A DNA stretch of 38,281 bases from Clostridia bacterium (GCA_029256325.1 JAQSYD010000016.1:1-38281); one strand, 5' to 3'. Shown: positions 1-8,861, counted from the stretch's first letter. The notes: generated from the letters alone by a model not told the origin. Program-made: numbers and translations.

Positions 1-426
1 GCATATCCAACAATAGAATTTCAGGATATGATCGTAGACAATATGAGCATGCAGCTGGTGACGAAGCCTCAGAATTATGATGTTATAGTGACTACGAATC
101 TGTATGGGGATATCTTATCTGATTTGTGTGCAGGTTTGGTTGGCGGCTTGGGAGTCGTACCGGGCGCCAATATCGGTAAAGACATGGCGATTTTTGAGGC
201 TGTTCATGGCAGTGCCCCGGATATTGCAGGCAAGGGAATTGCAAATCCAACAGCTTTGATTTTAACAGGTGCAATGATGCTGGACTACCTTGGCGAAAAG
301 CAGGCAGCCAGCATGGTTCGGAAGGCTATAAGAAAAACAATGGAAAAACGTACTGTTATGACTGTTGATTTAGGCGGTAAAGCTTCAACGGAAGCGTTCA
401 CTGATGCAATTATAAGCAATTTTTAA
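1..426 (+). CDS. NAD-dependent isocitrate dehydrogenase, C-terminal part
   Basis: Oxidatively decarboxylates isocitrate to 2-oxoglutarate in the cytoplasm. The reading frame is open from base 1, so the start lies upstream; the visible part is the last 141 residues. It carries the family core [11 protein letters not shown], which supplies the metal-binding aspartates, followed by [11 protein letters not shown] and the nucleotide-site stretch [18 protein letters not shown]. The [16 protein letters not shown] wording fits NAD-isocitrate dehydrogenase rather than isopropylmalate dehydrogenase, which usually reads TENMFGDILSDEAS. Citrate synthase follows 25 bp downstream on the same strand, giving a partial oxidative TCA unit for 2-oxoglutarate and glutamate supply. 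A close beta-decarboxylating relative (homoisocitrate or isopropylmalate dehydrogenase) is possible but less likely given the neighbour. Confidence 0.9.
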   Translation, partial: AYPTIEFQDMIVDNMSMQLVTKPQNYDVIVTTNLYGDILSDLCAGLVGGLGVVPGANIGKDMAIFEAVHGSAPDIAGKGIANPTALILTGAMMLDYLGEKQAASMVRKAIRKTMEKRTVMTVDLGGKASTEAFTDAIISNF

Positions 427-451
427 TAATTACCCGGCAGGAGGAACGGAT

Positions 452-1816
452 ATGAATAAAGTTTTTGAGAATAGTCCCTTCATTAACGGACTGACTGAAA
501 AAATAGCGTCAAATAATTTTATAGAGTCAGAATACTATGATAGATACAAGGTTAAAAGAGGACTTCGAAATGAAAATGGTACAGGGGTTCTGGTTGGTTT
601 AACCCAAATTGGCTCAGTTACTGGCTATCAAATGAAAAATGATGAAAAGCTTCCTGCTGAAGGAGAATTATATTATAGAGGAATAAACATAAAGGATATG
701 GTTGCAGGTTTTCAGCAGGAAAAGAGAAGAGGTTTTGAGGAAACGATTTATTTGCTCTTGTTTGGAGAACTTCCGACGACGCAGTCACTGCAGCAGTTTA
801 ATGAGCTGCTGGATGAGTGCAGAGACCTGCCTAAGGGCTTCACAGAAAATATGATACTCAAAATACCAAGCAAGGATATCATGAACAAGCTTCAGCGAAG
901 TATTCTCGTTCTCTATTCCTATGATGTGGATCCTGACAATATATCAGTAAGTAATGTATTAAAGCAAAGCATTGAATTGATTGCTAGGTTTCCGGCTATC
1001 ATTTCATATGGGTATCAGGCTAAAGCTCACAATTTTGACAGCAAGAGTCTTTATATACATTCGCCTAAACGGGGAATCGGAACAGCAGAAAATATACTGC
1101 ACATGATTCGACCGGACAACGCATATACAAAGGTTGAGGCAGAAACCTTGGATCTTTGTATGCTAATACATGCGGACCATGGAGGTGGTGATAATTCATC
1201 CTTTGCTACCCATGTTGTTTCTTCCAATGGGACGGATACCTATTCAGCCATTTCGGCGGCGGTTGGCTGCTTAAAAGGACCTAAACATGGCGGAGCCAAC
1301 ATTATGGTAAGAGATATGGTAAATCATATTCAGGAGAACGTTGCTGATTGGAGTGACCGAGGAAAACTTAAGAATTACCTGCTAAAGATCATAAAAAAAG
1401 AGGCATATGACAAGAAAGGGTTAATTTATGGGATGGGACATGCAGTTTACACCCTGTCTGATCCAAGGGCAATTCTTTTAAAGAAGAAGGCTTACCATCT
1501 TGCTGTTGAGAAAAATGCAACTCAGGAATTTGAATTATATAAGAATATAGAAGAACTTACAATTGAGCTAATGAAGTCCCTTAAGGGCGCGGATGCAGTA
1601 ATTCCTGCTAATGTTGACTTATATTCGGGCTTTGTCTATGACAAGTTGGGTATCCCCTGTGATTTGTATACGCCGCTTTTTGCAGCGTCCCGCGTGGCAG
1701 GCTGGTGTGCGCATCGTCTGGAGACAATTGTAAGTGATAATAGAATAATCCGACCGGCTTATAAGAATGTAAATCCTAGAATGGAATATATCCCAATGAA
1801 GGATAGAAATTTATAA
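452..1816 (+). CDS. gltA: citrate synthase (Si type)
   Basis: Condenses oxaloacetate and acetyl-CoA to citrate. The product is 454 residues, a usual length. Visible catalytic landmarks are His279 in GPKHGGAN, His330 in YGMGHAVY and Asp389 in NVDLYSG; His240/His243 lie in LIHADHGGGDNSS, and Arg414 in the C-terminal FAASRVAGWCAH. The start is supported by AGGAGG about 8 bases before ATG 452. It forms an operon with the isocitrate dehydrogenase end upstream and is closed by a terminator at 1854-1887. The extended N-terminus (about 45 residues before the first conserved segment) is common in clostridial homologues. 2-Methylcitrate synthase is a less likely alternative because the neighbour is isocitrate dehydrogenase. 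Confidence 0.93.
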   Translation: MNKVFENSPFINGLTEKIASNNFIESEYYDRYKVKRGLRNENGTGVLVGLTQIGSVTGYQMKNDEKLPAEGELYYRGINIKDMVAGFQQEKRRGFEETIYLLLFGELPTTQSLQQFNELLDECRDLPKGFTENMILKIPSKDIMNKLQRSILVLYSYDVDPDNISVSNVLKQSIELIARFPAIISYGYQAKAHNFDSKSLYIHSPKRGIGTAENILHMIRPDNAYTKVEAETLDLCMLIHADHGGGDNSSFATHVVSSNGTDTYSAISAAVGCLKGPKHGGANIMVRDMVNHIQENVADWSDRGKLKNYLLKIIKKEAYDKKGLIYGMGHAVYTLSDPRAILLKKKAYHLAVEKNATQEFELYKNIEELTIELMKSLKGADAVIPANVDLYSGFVYDKLGIPCDLYTPLFAASRVAGWCAHRLETIVSDNRIIRPAYKNVNPRMEYIPMKDRNL

Positions 1817-1853
1817 TAAAATACAATATAACTGGTATATTTGAGCAATAATT

Positions 1854-1887
1854 AAAAGTGGAAACCATGCGGTTTTCACTTTTTTTA
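1854..1887 (+). terminator. Rho-independent terminator after citrate synthase
   Basis: AAAAGTGGAAACC pairs with GGTTTTCACTTTT across a short loop (one G-U pair) and runs into a T tract. It ends the isocitrate dehydrogenase-citrate synthase transcript. Confidence 0.85.
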
Positions 1888-1969
1888 TAGACATAATGTT
1901 TTAATTAAGGCTAATGTACGTTGTGTTGAATATTAAACTTGTTGATGAAAATATGATAAGATTTAGACT

Positions 1970-2046
1970 AAGTAAAGCTGCCGTTTGCGCTGGTCAAACT
2001 TTGGTTGAAGCACTATCGCGCAGGGGTTCGATTCCCCTCGCTTCTA
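1970..2046 (+). pseudogene. tmRNA (ssrA) 3'-end-like fragment 1
   Basis: The stretch ends in GCAGGGGTTCGATTCCCCT, a perfect 5-bp T-stem with a canonical T-loop, followed by CGCTTCTA where a CGCCTCCACCA-type tmRNA 3' end would be expected. No matching 5' acceptor strand, D-arm or anticodon arm lies upstream, so it is not a tRNA. Bases 1986-2045 align without gaps to 15046-15105. I infer an ssrA 3' remnant, the usual attachment site of tmRNA-targeting integrases. It lies between the citrate synthase unit and region A. Confidence 0.6.
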
Positions 2047-2595
2047 TCAAAACAAGATTTTGTGTTTAGAATGACATGAATTATTCATAGAAAGCGTGTT
2101 TTGTAGTAGCTGTTCTATTAAATACCTTCTGTTCCTAGGAGTAAGATTTTATATTCATTTAATTTGAGTTATATGAGTTGTGAACGATTTTTCTTCTGAG
2201 GTATTACTAGATATTATTTAACTTCTTCTAATAGTTTTATCGAATCGAAATGTTTTACAATATACATATGAATCTTGATGCTTTAAACTGTTATAGTTTT
2301 TTTGATTTAATTTGACCTAGGCATATTTTTTATTTTACCAATTCTAAGCATTCATAGGAGTTTGAGGAAAAATTTATACATAGGGATAGTTGAAAAATGT
2401 AAATAGGAGCTAGACGCAATATAAAAAGAGATGTAGACTAGACTTGGAAGCCATGGTTTTTATTGTATCCCTGGCTAGCAAGAGAGATAAATGAAGGGAA
2501 GGATGAAGTCGGCTATCAAGGCACGAGAAATGCTATTGTAATATACAGTTAAAGAAGTATTTAAAAATAAGAAAGATGTTGTATAATAAAAGATA
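2047..2595. other. non-coding gap, about 550 bp
   Basis: No credible gene on either strand; all frames are short and broken. The only structure I see is a modest hairpin near 2451-2478 (AGCCATGG with CCCTGGCT) without a T tract. The base composition is strongly AT-rich, as expected for decayed sequence next to the ssrA-like fragment. Confidence 0.5.
2582..2587 (+). promoter_or_regulatory. possible -10 box for the first GntR gene
   Basis: TATAAT lies about 45 bases before ATG 2632. No good -35 box is present at the right distance (ATTTAA-like at about 2559), so this is a weak call. Confidence 0.3.
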
Positions 2596-2631
2596 GTGTT
2601 GTCACAGCGCAATAATGAATGGGGGATTAGT

Positions 2632-3270
2632 ATGAAATTTTCTGGATTAAAAGAATATGTTTATCATGAAATTAAAAAGAGATTGATAAATAACATAATT
2701 AGGCCAGGTGAACGAATTTGGGAAGATAAGATTGCAGAAGAGTTAGAGGTAAGTAGAACCCCTGTTCGTGAGGCGATAAATCGTTTAATTGCTGAAGAGT
2801 TTATAGAAGACAGACCCCGTAAAGGCATTTTTGCTGCAGAGATATCAAAACATGACCTTTATAAAATGTTAGATGTCAGAATTGCCTTAGAAACCCTTGC
2901 AGTTAGTCAATGCTGTAAGTTGATTACTGATGAGGGAAAACATGAATTAACAGAAATATATGAAAAATACAGAAAAAAATTAAGTGATGGGGAATATGCT
3001 GAGGCAAGTCAGTTAGACAGTCAGATACATAGATATATTGCTGAAGTTTCAGATAATAAAAAATTAGCGGCATATATTAATGATATTCAAGATGTATTCG
3101 CTTATATCAGAGTTTGGAATGTGAAATGGACGGAGTCGAAGATTGACAGGTCTACTAGAGATCATAAAAATTTAGTTGAAGCAATTTGTAATAGAGATGA
3201 AGAAAGTGCCATGAATTTGGTAAGAAAAGATATAGAATCTATGAGAGACTTACTTAGTCAAGTTGAGTAA
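2632..3270 (+). CDS. GntR-family regulator, FCD (FadR) type, copy 1
   Basis: Predicted ligand-responsive DNA-binding regulator of 212 residues. An N-terminal winged helix-turn-helix (about residues 8-75, with SRTPVREAINRL) is followed by an all-helical FCD ligand domain (about 80-205) with likely metal ligands in DSQIHRYI and RDHKNLVEAI. I chose ATG 2632 rather than GTG 2596: a GGGGGATT ribosome site precedes it and it gives exactly the same N-terminus (MKFSGLKEYVYH) and length as the neighbouring copy. The two copies differ at about 20 of 212 residues by my count, and the recognition region is identical. Its own terminator at 3288-3343 separates it from copy 2, so it is a stand-alone unit. 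The duplication looks recent. Confidence 0.9.
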   Translation: MKFSGLKEYVYHEIKKRLINNIIRPGERIWEDKIAEELEVSRTPVREAINRLIAEEFIEDRPRKGIFAAEISKHDLYKMLDVRIALETLAVSQCCKLITDEGKHELTEIYEKYRKKLSDGEYAEASQLDSQIHRYIAEVSDNKKLAAYINDIQDVFAYIRVWNVKWTESKIDRSTRDHKNLVEAICNRDEESAMNLVRKDIESMRDLLSQVE

Positions 3271-3287
3271 AAAATAATATTATATAA

Positions 3288-3343
3288 AAAGTGAGATTGT
3301 TGTGCACATACTTATTCCGTAAGTTATGCAACAATCTCTTTTT
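3288..3343 (+). terminator. Rho-independent terminator after GntR copy 1
   Basis: GAGATTGTTG (3293-3302) pairs perfectly with CAACAATCTC (3329-3338), with partial inner pairing of the intervening bases, followed by five T. It insulates copy 1 from copy 2. Confidence 0.85.
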
Positions 3344-3557
3344 GTATGCAAATTCTCATATTCTTCTTGAAACCCACTAATCCAACATGGACTTAGACTT
3401 ACAAGTGCGGAGGTACTATATTCTTAGCGTGGCGCTACGATTTGACATGCCGATTGACATTAATTTATTGACATCATCTTAAGAAGTTTTCGAGATAAGA
3501 GGTTTTTTTCTTACATCTATTTGTGTTTCTAAAGAGTTTTCAAAAAATATAAAATAG

Positions 3558-3585
3558 TTGCAAAATAATCAAAATGTTATATAAT
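3558..3585 (+). promoter_or_regulatory. sigma-A promoter for GntR copy 2 and region A
   Basis: TTGCAA (3558-3563), a 16-bp spacer and a consensus TATAAT (3580-3585). The predicted start of transcription falls at the left edge of the palindrome at 3592-3626, so repression by operator binding is plausible. Confidence 0.65.
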
Positions 3586-3591
3586 ATTATT

Positions 3592-3626
3592 AAGATTATA
3601 AATTATAATTTATAAATTATAATCTT
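3592..3626 (+). promoter_or_regulatory. AT-rich palindromic operator candidate
   Basis: A 35-bp near-perfect inverted repeat bounded by AAGATTATAA and TTATAATCTT and built from TTATAAATTATAA-like units. It sits between the -10 box and the start codon of GntR copy 2. This is the expected place for an autoregulatory GntR operator; ligand and protein binding are inferred, not shown. Confidence 0.6.
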
Positions 3627-3655
3627 TTAGTTGAATTTATATAAGGTGGATTAAT

Positions 3656-4294
3656 ATGAAATTTTCTGGATTGAAAGAATATGTCTATCACAAAGTTAAA
3701 AAAAGATTGATAAATAATACAATTAGGCCAGGTGAACGAATTTGGGAAGATAAGATTGCAGAGGAATTAGAGGTAAGCAGAACCCCTGTACGTGAAGCAA
3801 TAAATCGTTTAATTGCCGAAGAACTTATAGAAAACAGACCCCGTAAAGGCATTTTTGCTGCAGAGATATCAAGAAACGATCTTTATAAAATGTTAGATGT
3901 TAGAATTGCCTTAGAAACTCTTGCAGTTAGCCAGTGCTGTAAATTAATTACTGATGAGGGAACAGATGAACTAACAGAAATATATGAAAAATACAGAAAA
4001 AAATTAAGTGATGGGGAATATACAGAGGCGAGTCAGTTAGACAGTCAGATCCATAGATATATTGCAGGAGTATCAGATAATAAAAAATTAGCGACATATA
4101 TTAATGATATTCAAGATGTCTTCGCCTATACAAGAACTTGGAATGTAAAATGGACAGAGTCTAAGATTGACAGGTCTATTAGAGATCATAAAAATTTAGT
4201 TGAAGCAATTTGTAATAGAGATGAAGATGGTGCCGTGAATTTAGTGAGAAAAGATATAGAGTCTATGAGAGATTTACTTAGTCAGAAAGATTAA
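3656..4294 (+). CDS. GntR-family regulator, FCD type, copy 2
   Basis: A 212-residue paralogue of the preceding regulator, with the same winged HTH (SRTPVREAINRL) and FCD ligand domain. Differences from copy 1 are scattered and include several in the ligand domain (for example EVSDN to GVSDN, AYIRVWN to AYTRTWN), so the two could respond differently while reading the same DNA site. ATG 3656 is preceded by AAGGTGG. It is 38 bp upstream of the first catabolic gene with no terminator between, so it is the likely local regulator of region A and of itself through the palindrome at 3592-3626. Confidence 0.9.
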   Translation: MKFSGLKEYVYHKVKKRLINNTIRPGERIWEDKIAEELEVSRTPVREAINRLIAEELIENRPRKGIFAAEISRNDLYKMLDVRIALETLAVSQCCKLITDEGTDELTEIYEKYRKKLSDGEYTEASQLDSQIHRYIAGVSDNKKLATYINDIQDVFAYTRTWNVKWTESKIDRSIRDHKNLVEAICNRDEDGAVNLVRKDIESMRDLLSQKD

Positions 4295-4332
4295 TAGTGA
4301 CATAAATATTGCAAAGATTGGAGTGAAAAGTT

Positions 4333-5163
4333 ATGAGATTATGTTACCAAGTGGCAACACCAGATGTGGCAATTTCAGATTCGGTTACAGCTTATCAAGG
4401 CTCCTTGGAAAGAAGCTTCTATGATTTGGCATCCCTTGGATATGAAGGTGTTGAATTAATGACATTAAATCCCTCGGAACTGGATTGGGACTTTGTAAGA
4501 AAAGAGGCAGAAAAAAATAAACTAGCCTTTGCACTGGTATGCACTGGCGAAATATTTGGACAGCTGAAATTAAGCTATACAAATCCTAAAGAGGAAGTAA
4601 GAAAAGAAGCGATTAGAAGAACAAAAGAAATAATTGAATTTGCTTCAGCTCTAGATGCAAACATAAATATCGGAAGAATTCGTGGACAATACTGCAAAGA
4701 ATTATCTAAAGAACAAACGGAAAGCTATGCAGTGGATGCATTTAAAGAAATAAGTGAATATAGCGGGAAGAAAAATGTAAAGATTGCCTTGGAAACAGTG
4801 ACTATAATGCAAACTAACTTTATTAATACGTTAGCGGAAGCTGTAAAGATGATAGAAGCAGTTGGTAATCCATATTTTAAACTTATGATGGATATATTCC
4901 ACCTGAATTTAGAAGAAAAGGATATTTACAACGCAATTCGCCAATTCAGCAAGTACAATATGCATGTTCATCTGGCGGATAATAATAGACGATACCCAGG
5001 GCATTGTGGTTTAGACTTTGAGAAAATTCTAAGTACATTTAAAGAATGCGGTTATGATGGCAACTTCTGTACTGAGATTTTCCAAATTCCCGATCAAGAA
5101 GAGGCAGCTAAAGGTGCGATTACGCATCTAAGACCGATACTAAATAAGGTTTATCAACTATAA
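4333..5163 (+). CDS. xylose-isomerase-like TIM barrel sugar isomerase/epimerase
   Basis: A 276-residue member of the AP-endonuclease-2/xylose-isomerase-like TIM barrel superfamily. The metal-binding pattern is visible: Glu154 (ALETV), Asp187 (MMDIFHLN), His213 (HVHLADNNRR) and Glu248 (CTEIF). Relatives include hydroxypyruvate isomerase, tagatose/psicose 3-epimerase, IolE and the OtnI-type isomerase of four-carbon acid phosphate pathways. HLADNNRR..PGHG-like wording is typical of keto-sugar isomerases. It is the first enzyme gene of region A, starts after a GGAGTG site, and precedes split transketolase by 24 bp. The substrate cannot be read from the sequence. Confidence 0.8.
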   Translation: MRLCYQVATPDVAISDSVTAYQGSLERSFYDLASLGYEGVELMTLNPSELDWDFVRKEAEKNKLAFALVCTGEIFGQLKLSYTNPKEEVRKEAIRRTKEIIEFASALDANINIGRIRGQYCKELSKEQTESYAVDAFKEISEYSGKKNVKIALETVTIMQTNFINTLAEAVKMIEAVGNPYFKLMMDIFHLNLEEKDIYNAIRQFSKYNMHVHLADNNRRYPGHCGLDFEKILSTFKECGYDGNFCTEIFQIPDQEEAAKGAITHLRPILNKVYQL

Positions 5164-5187
5164 AAATAAATTATAAGGAGCAAAGCT

Positions 5188-6018
5188 ATGATGACAATAG
5201 AAAGGAAAGATGAACTTCAAAACTTATGTTTAAGATTCAGAAACGATTTAATTGATCTTTTACATAGCATTCAAACTGGTCATCCGGGAGGATCTTTATC
5301 CTGTACTGAGATCGTTACAACGCTCTTTTTTGAGAAAATGAATATTGATCCCCAAAACCCTAGCAAAGAAGGTAGGGATAGGTTTATCATGTCAAAAGGC
5401 CATGCATGCCCTATGCTTTATTTAAATATGGCTGAAAAAGGCTATTTTCCTAAAGAAGACTTAAAAAGTCTAAGACAGATAGACAGTCATTTGCAAGGAC
5501 ATCCATGTGCACACAAAACTATCGGGGTTGAGCTTTCTACGGGGCCTTTGGGAATGGGACTTGGAGCAGGGCTTGGTATGGCTCTGGGAGAAAAGCTAAA
5601 AAATAGTGAGGCTAGTATTTATGTTCTATTAGGAGATGGGGAAATACAAGAAGGTGGAATATGGGAGGCAGCAATGGCAGCCTCTAAATATAAAGCAAAT
5701 AACTTAGTTGCAATTTTAGATAATAACGGAGTGCAGCTGGATGGTACCTTAGAAGAGATTATGCCTATGGGAAGCATTGGTGATAAGTTTGCAGCATTTG
5801 GCTGGAACGTTATTCGCTGTGATGGACATGATGTTGAATCATTTTCAAATGCCGTAGACGAAGCGAAGAAATCCGATGACAAACCTTCAATTATTATTGC
5901 TAAAACAATAAAAGGCAAAGGGGTATCTTTTATGGAAGGCAAAAATACTTGGCATGGAAAGCCGATAGATAATAATGAATACAAACAAGCTAAGGCTGAG
6001 CTGGGAGGTTTGGTTTAA
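5188..6018 (+). CDS. transketolase, N-terminal (thiamine-binding) subunit
   Basis: A 276-residue stand-alone N-terminal half of transketolase. GHPGGSLS near residue 31, MSKGHACPMLY near 68 and the thiamine diphosphate/metal motif GDGEIQEG (149-156) followed by Asn179/Asn180 are intact. AAGGAG seven bases before ATG 5188 supports the start. The stop overlaps the start of the C-terminal subunit by one base (TAATG), so the two are translationally coupled and should form one enzyme. Split transketolases occur in many bacteria and several are dedicated to catabolic pathways; sitting between two TIM-barrel genes, this one probably transfers a two-carbon ketol unit from a pathway intermediate rather than serving the general pentose route. 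Confidence 0.93.
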   Translation: MMTIERKDELQNLCLRFRNDLIDLLHSIQTGHPGGSLSCTEIVTTLFFEKMNIDPQNPSKEGRDRFIMSKGHACPMLYLNMAEKGYFPKEDLKSLRQIDSHLQGHPCAHKTIGVELSTGPLGMGLGAGLGMALGEKLKNSEASIYVLLGDGEIQEGGIWEAAMAASKYKANNLVAILDNNGVQLDGTLEEIMPMGSIGDKFAAFGWNVIRCDGHDVESFSNAVDEAKKSDDKPSIIIAKTIKGKGVSFMEGKNTWHGKPIDNNEYKQAKAELGGLV

Positions 6019-6953
6019 TGGGAAAAGAAATTGCAATTAGAGATGCATATGGAGATGCACTTTTAAACTTAGGAAAAAAGAATGATAAGGTTGTAGTTTT
6101 AGAATCAGATGTTGGAAGCTCAAGCAAAAGCATAGTCTTTGGTAAGGAGTTTCCGGAACGTTATTTTAATGTAGGAATTAGTGAATTTAATATGGTATCC
6201 ATGTCTACAGGATTTGCTTCAGAAGGTTTTATTCCTTTTGTAAATACATTTGCAGTTTTTATGACCACGAGAGGTGCAGATCCTATTCAAAGCATAATTG
6301 CATACGACAGCTTAAATGTTAAAATTGCAGGTACATATGCAGGATTATCAGATTCATATGATGGCGCAAGTCATCAATCTATTACAGATATATCATTTGT
6401 AAGATCCATCCCTAATATGACAGTAATATCGGTAAGTGATGCAGTGGAAACAGCAAAAGCAGTTGAAGCAATTGCAGATTATAATGGACCAGTATATTTA
6501 AGATTAAGTCGTGCTCCTGCTCCGACAATATTTGATGATAACTATGATTTTAGAATTGGAAAAGGTGTAGAGCTAAAAAACGGAAAAGATGTCGCAATTA
6601 TTGCAACGGGTACAATCTTACATAATGCGTTGAAAGCGGCAGAATTATTAAATGAAGAGGGCATTGAAGCAACAGTTATTAATATCCATACAATCAAACC
6701 GATAGACGAAGAACTTATTATCAATGCTGCAAAACGTACAGGAGCAGTGGTTACTGTAGAAGAACACAGTATTTATGGTGGTCTTGGCAGTGCTGTAGCA
6801 GAGGTATTATCAAAAAAATGTCCGACTCCAATGGAATTTGTCGGAGCTACAAATTTCGCTGAATCAGGAGATTATAATCAGTTACTTGAAAAATACGGTT
6901 ACAGTCCAAGATCAATAGCAGAAAAAGCGAAGATGGTTATTAATAAAAAATAA
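6018..6953 (+). CDS. transketolase, C-terminal subunit
   Basis: A 311-residue partner of the preceding gene, holding the pyrimidine-binding domain and the C-terminal transketolase domain. ESDVGSS near residue 29, the catalytic glutamate in GISEFNMV (Glu56), and NTFAVFMTTRGADPIQ are all present, followed by a typical C-terminal domain with EEHSIYGGLGSAV. The start overlaps the stop of the N-terminal subunit by one base, implying 1:1 production. Stand-alone C-terminal subunits resemble DXP synthase and pyruvate dehydrogenase beta; the paired N-terminal subunit makes transketolase the best call. Confidence 0.93.
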   Translation: MGKEIAIRDAYGDALLNLGKKNDKVVVLESDVGSSSKSIVFGKEFPERYFNVGISEFNMVSMSTGFASEGFIPFVNTFAVFMTTRGADPIQSIIAYDSLNVKIAGTYAGLSDSYDGASHQSITDISFVRSIPNMTVISVSDAVETAKAVEAIADYNGPVYLRLSRAPAPTIFDDNYDFRIGKGVELKNGKDVAIIATGTILHNALKAAELLNEEGIEATVINIHTIKPIDEELIINAAKRTGAVVTVEEHSIYGGLGSAVAEVLSKKCPTPMEFVGATNFAESGDYNQLLEKYGYSPRSIAEKAKMVINKK

Positions 6954-6975
6954 ATTTACAGGAAGGAACGATATC

Positions 6976-7872
6976 ATGAGAGATTCTATACACAAATATT
7001 TTCAGATAGGAACCATTCAATGGATGAGTCATCCAAAATACGATATTCTTGATTCCATAAAAATGATCGCCTGTGACGATTTCTTTGATGCAATCGAAAT
7101 ATCTAAATTTAATGATGATGAAACGAGAACAAAAGCAAAAAAATTGTTTGAGCAGTCTGGATTAAAAATATGTTATGGTGCACAACCAAGATTACTTGGA
7201 CCTAAATTAAATCCTAACGATATCAATGAAGAAGGAAGAAAGGCAGCAGAGGCAACTCTAATTGATGCAATTGACGAAGCACAATATTTAGGAGTAAAAG
7301 GAATCGCGTTTTTAGCAGGTAAATGGGAAGAAGAAACAAGAGATTTAGCTTATGCTCAGTTATTAAAGACGACGAGGGCTATATGCGATTATGCTGCAAC
7401 CAAGGGTATGACTGTTAACTTAGAAGTATTTGATTTTGATATGGATAAAGCAGCTTTAATTGGTCCTGCCCCTTATGCAGCACAGTTTGCAGCCGATATG
7501 AGAATGACACATAATAATTTCGGACTCTTGGTAGACCTTTCTCATTTCCCAACGACATATGAAACTTCTAAATTTGTTATTCAAACCTTAAGACCTTATA
7601 TTAACCATTTTCATATTGGAAATGCAGTTGTAAAAGAGGGTCTTGAAGCATACGGAGACCAGCATCCAAGATTCGGATTCCCTAACAGTGCGAATGATAC
7701 AGAAACATTGTTGGATTTCTTTAGAATTCTAAAGACAGAAGGATTTTTTAGTGCACAAAACCCTTATGTACTTTCAATCGAAGTAAAGCCATGGGGAGAT
7801 GAAGATGCAGATATTATATTAGCAAATACAAAAAGAGCTATTAATAGAGCTTGGGCATTATTAGAAGATTAA
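6976..7872 (+). CDS. TIM barrel enzyme (xylose-isomerase-like), paralogue 1
   Basis: A 298-residue TIM barrel protein with likely metal/acid residues Glu150 (NLEVFDFD), Asp187 and His190 (VDLSHFP), His213 (HFHIGNAV) and Glu269 (SIEVKP). It is clearly paralogous to the gene at 13225-14136: both share LEVFDFD.DK..LIGP, a VD.SH motif, and YGD.HPRFGFPNS.ND. These shared blocks are not in the smaller barrel at 4333, so the pair forms a subfamily of its own. The fold hosts isomerases, epimerases, dehydratases and some decarboxylases of oxo-acid sugars; which of these applies is unknown. An AGGAAGG site precedes ATG 6976 and the gene is 22 bp after transketolase. Confidence 0.75.
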   Translation: MRDSIHKYFQIGTIQWMSHPKYDILDSIKMIACDDFFDAIEISKFNDDETRTKAKKLFEQSGLKICYGAQPRLLGPKLNPNDINEEGRKAAEATLIDAIDEAQYLGVKGIAFLAGKWEEETRDLAYAQLLKTTRAICDYAATKGMTVNLEVFDFDMDKAALIGPAPYAAQFAADMRMTHNNFGLLVDLSHFPTTYETSKFVIQTLRPYINHFHIGNAVVKEGLEAYGDQHPRFGFPNSANDTETLLDFFRILKTEGFFSAQNPYVLSIEVKPWGDEDADIILANTKRAINRAWALLED

Positions 7873-7901
7873 CATTACTGAATATAGAAAGGATGATAAG
7901 T

Positions 7902-8861
7902 ATGAGAATTGTTATTCTAGATGGATATACTGAGAACCCCGGGGATCTATCTTGGGGAGATTTTGAAAAATTGGGGGAATTAACTGTTTACGACAGAACT
8001 CCCGTTGACAAGATTGTAGAAAGAATTGGAGATGCAGATGTAGTTTATACGAATAAAACTCCAATAACAAGAGAAACTTTAGATGCATGTCCAACTGTTA
8101 AATTTATTGGAATTCTGGCTACAGGCTACAACGTAGTAGATGTTAACGCTGCAAAAGAAAAAGGAATTTCGGTATCAAATATTCCAACTTATGGTACAGA
8201 CGCAGTTTCTCAATTTGCTATCGCATTATTATTGGAATTATGTCACCATGTTGGAGAACACTCTGATTGTGTAAAAAAAGGTGATTGGACTAACAATCAA
8301 GATTGGTGCTTCTGGAATCACCCACTAATAGAACTTGCGGGAAAAACTATGGGGATTATAGGGTTTGGAAGAATCGGGCAGGGAACAGCAAGAATTGCAC
8401 AAGCGCTGGGAATGAAAGTATTAGCATATGATTCACATAAAAATCCTACGTTAGAGTCAGAAACATGTAAGTTTGTCGAGTTAGATGAATTATTTGCAAA
8501 CTCTGATGTTATATCTCTACATTGCCCATTGTTTCCTGAAACAGAGGGGATTATCAACAAAGATACAATTGCAAAAATGAAAGACGGTGTGATGATTATT
8601 AACGATTCTCGTGGACCGTTGATAGTTGAAGAAGATTTAAGAGATGCTTTAAATAGTGGAAAAGTTGCTGGAGCTGCAGTTGATGTGGTATCCACTGAAC
8701 CAATAAAGACAGATAATCCATTATTAGAGGCGAAGAATATTATAATAACTCCACATATTGCATGGGCTCCCAAAGAATCTAGACAAAGGCTGATGGATAT
8801 TGCTGTAGATAATTTAAAAGCATTTGTAGATAGTTCGCCAATTAATGTAGTTAATAAATAA
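7902..8861 (+). CDS. D-isomer-specific 2-hydroxyacid dehydrogenase (glycerate dehydrogenase-like)
   Basis: NAD(P)-dependent reductase/oxidase of 2-oxo or 2-hydroxy acids, 319 residues. The Rossmann motif GFGRIG is at 154-159; the catalytic set is Arg237 (NDSRG), Glu266 (STEP) and His285 (TPHIAW). I chose ATG 7902 because AAAGGATG lies just upstream; the longer frame beginning at 7851 would overlap the previous gene and has no ribosome site. Length and motifs fit hydroxypyruvate reductase/glycerate dehydrogenase. In this operon it may reduce hydroxypyruvate or oxidise a sugar acid. It is not a close copy of the second such enzyme at 22233. Confidence 0.88.
   Translation: MRIVILDGYTENPGDLSWGDFEKLGELTVYDRTPVDKIVERIGDADVVYTNKTPITRETLDACPTVKFIGILATGYNVVDVNAAKEKGISVSNIPTYGTDAVSQFAIALLLELCHHVGEHSDCVKKGDWTNNQDWCFWNHPLIELAGKTMGIIGFGRIGQGTARIAQALGMKVLAYDSHKNPTLESETCKFVELDELFANSDVISLHCPLFPETEGIINKDTIAKMKDGVMIINDSRGPLIVEEDLRDALNSGKVAGAAVDVVSTEPIKTDNPLLEAKNIIITPHIAWAPKESRQRLMDIAVDNLKAFVDSSPINVVNK

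Noticed and set aside
2016..2046. tRNA gene from the intact T-arm
   Set aside because: No acceptor 5' strand, D-arm or anticodon arm lies within 70 bases upstream; the context matches a tmRNA 3' end.
7851..7901. upstream extension of the hydroxyacid dehydrogenase
   Set aside because: Starts within the previous gene and lacks a ribosome site; ATG 7902 has AAAGGATG just upstream.
8318..8773. 151-codon - strand frame
   Set aside because: Antisense to the hydroxyacid dehydrogenase with intact catalytic motifs; no ribosome site.
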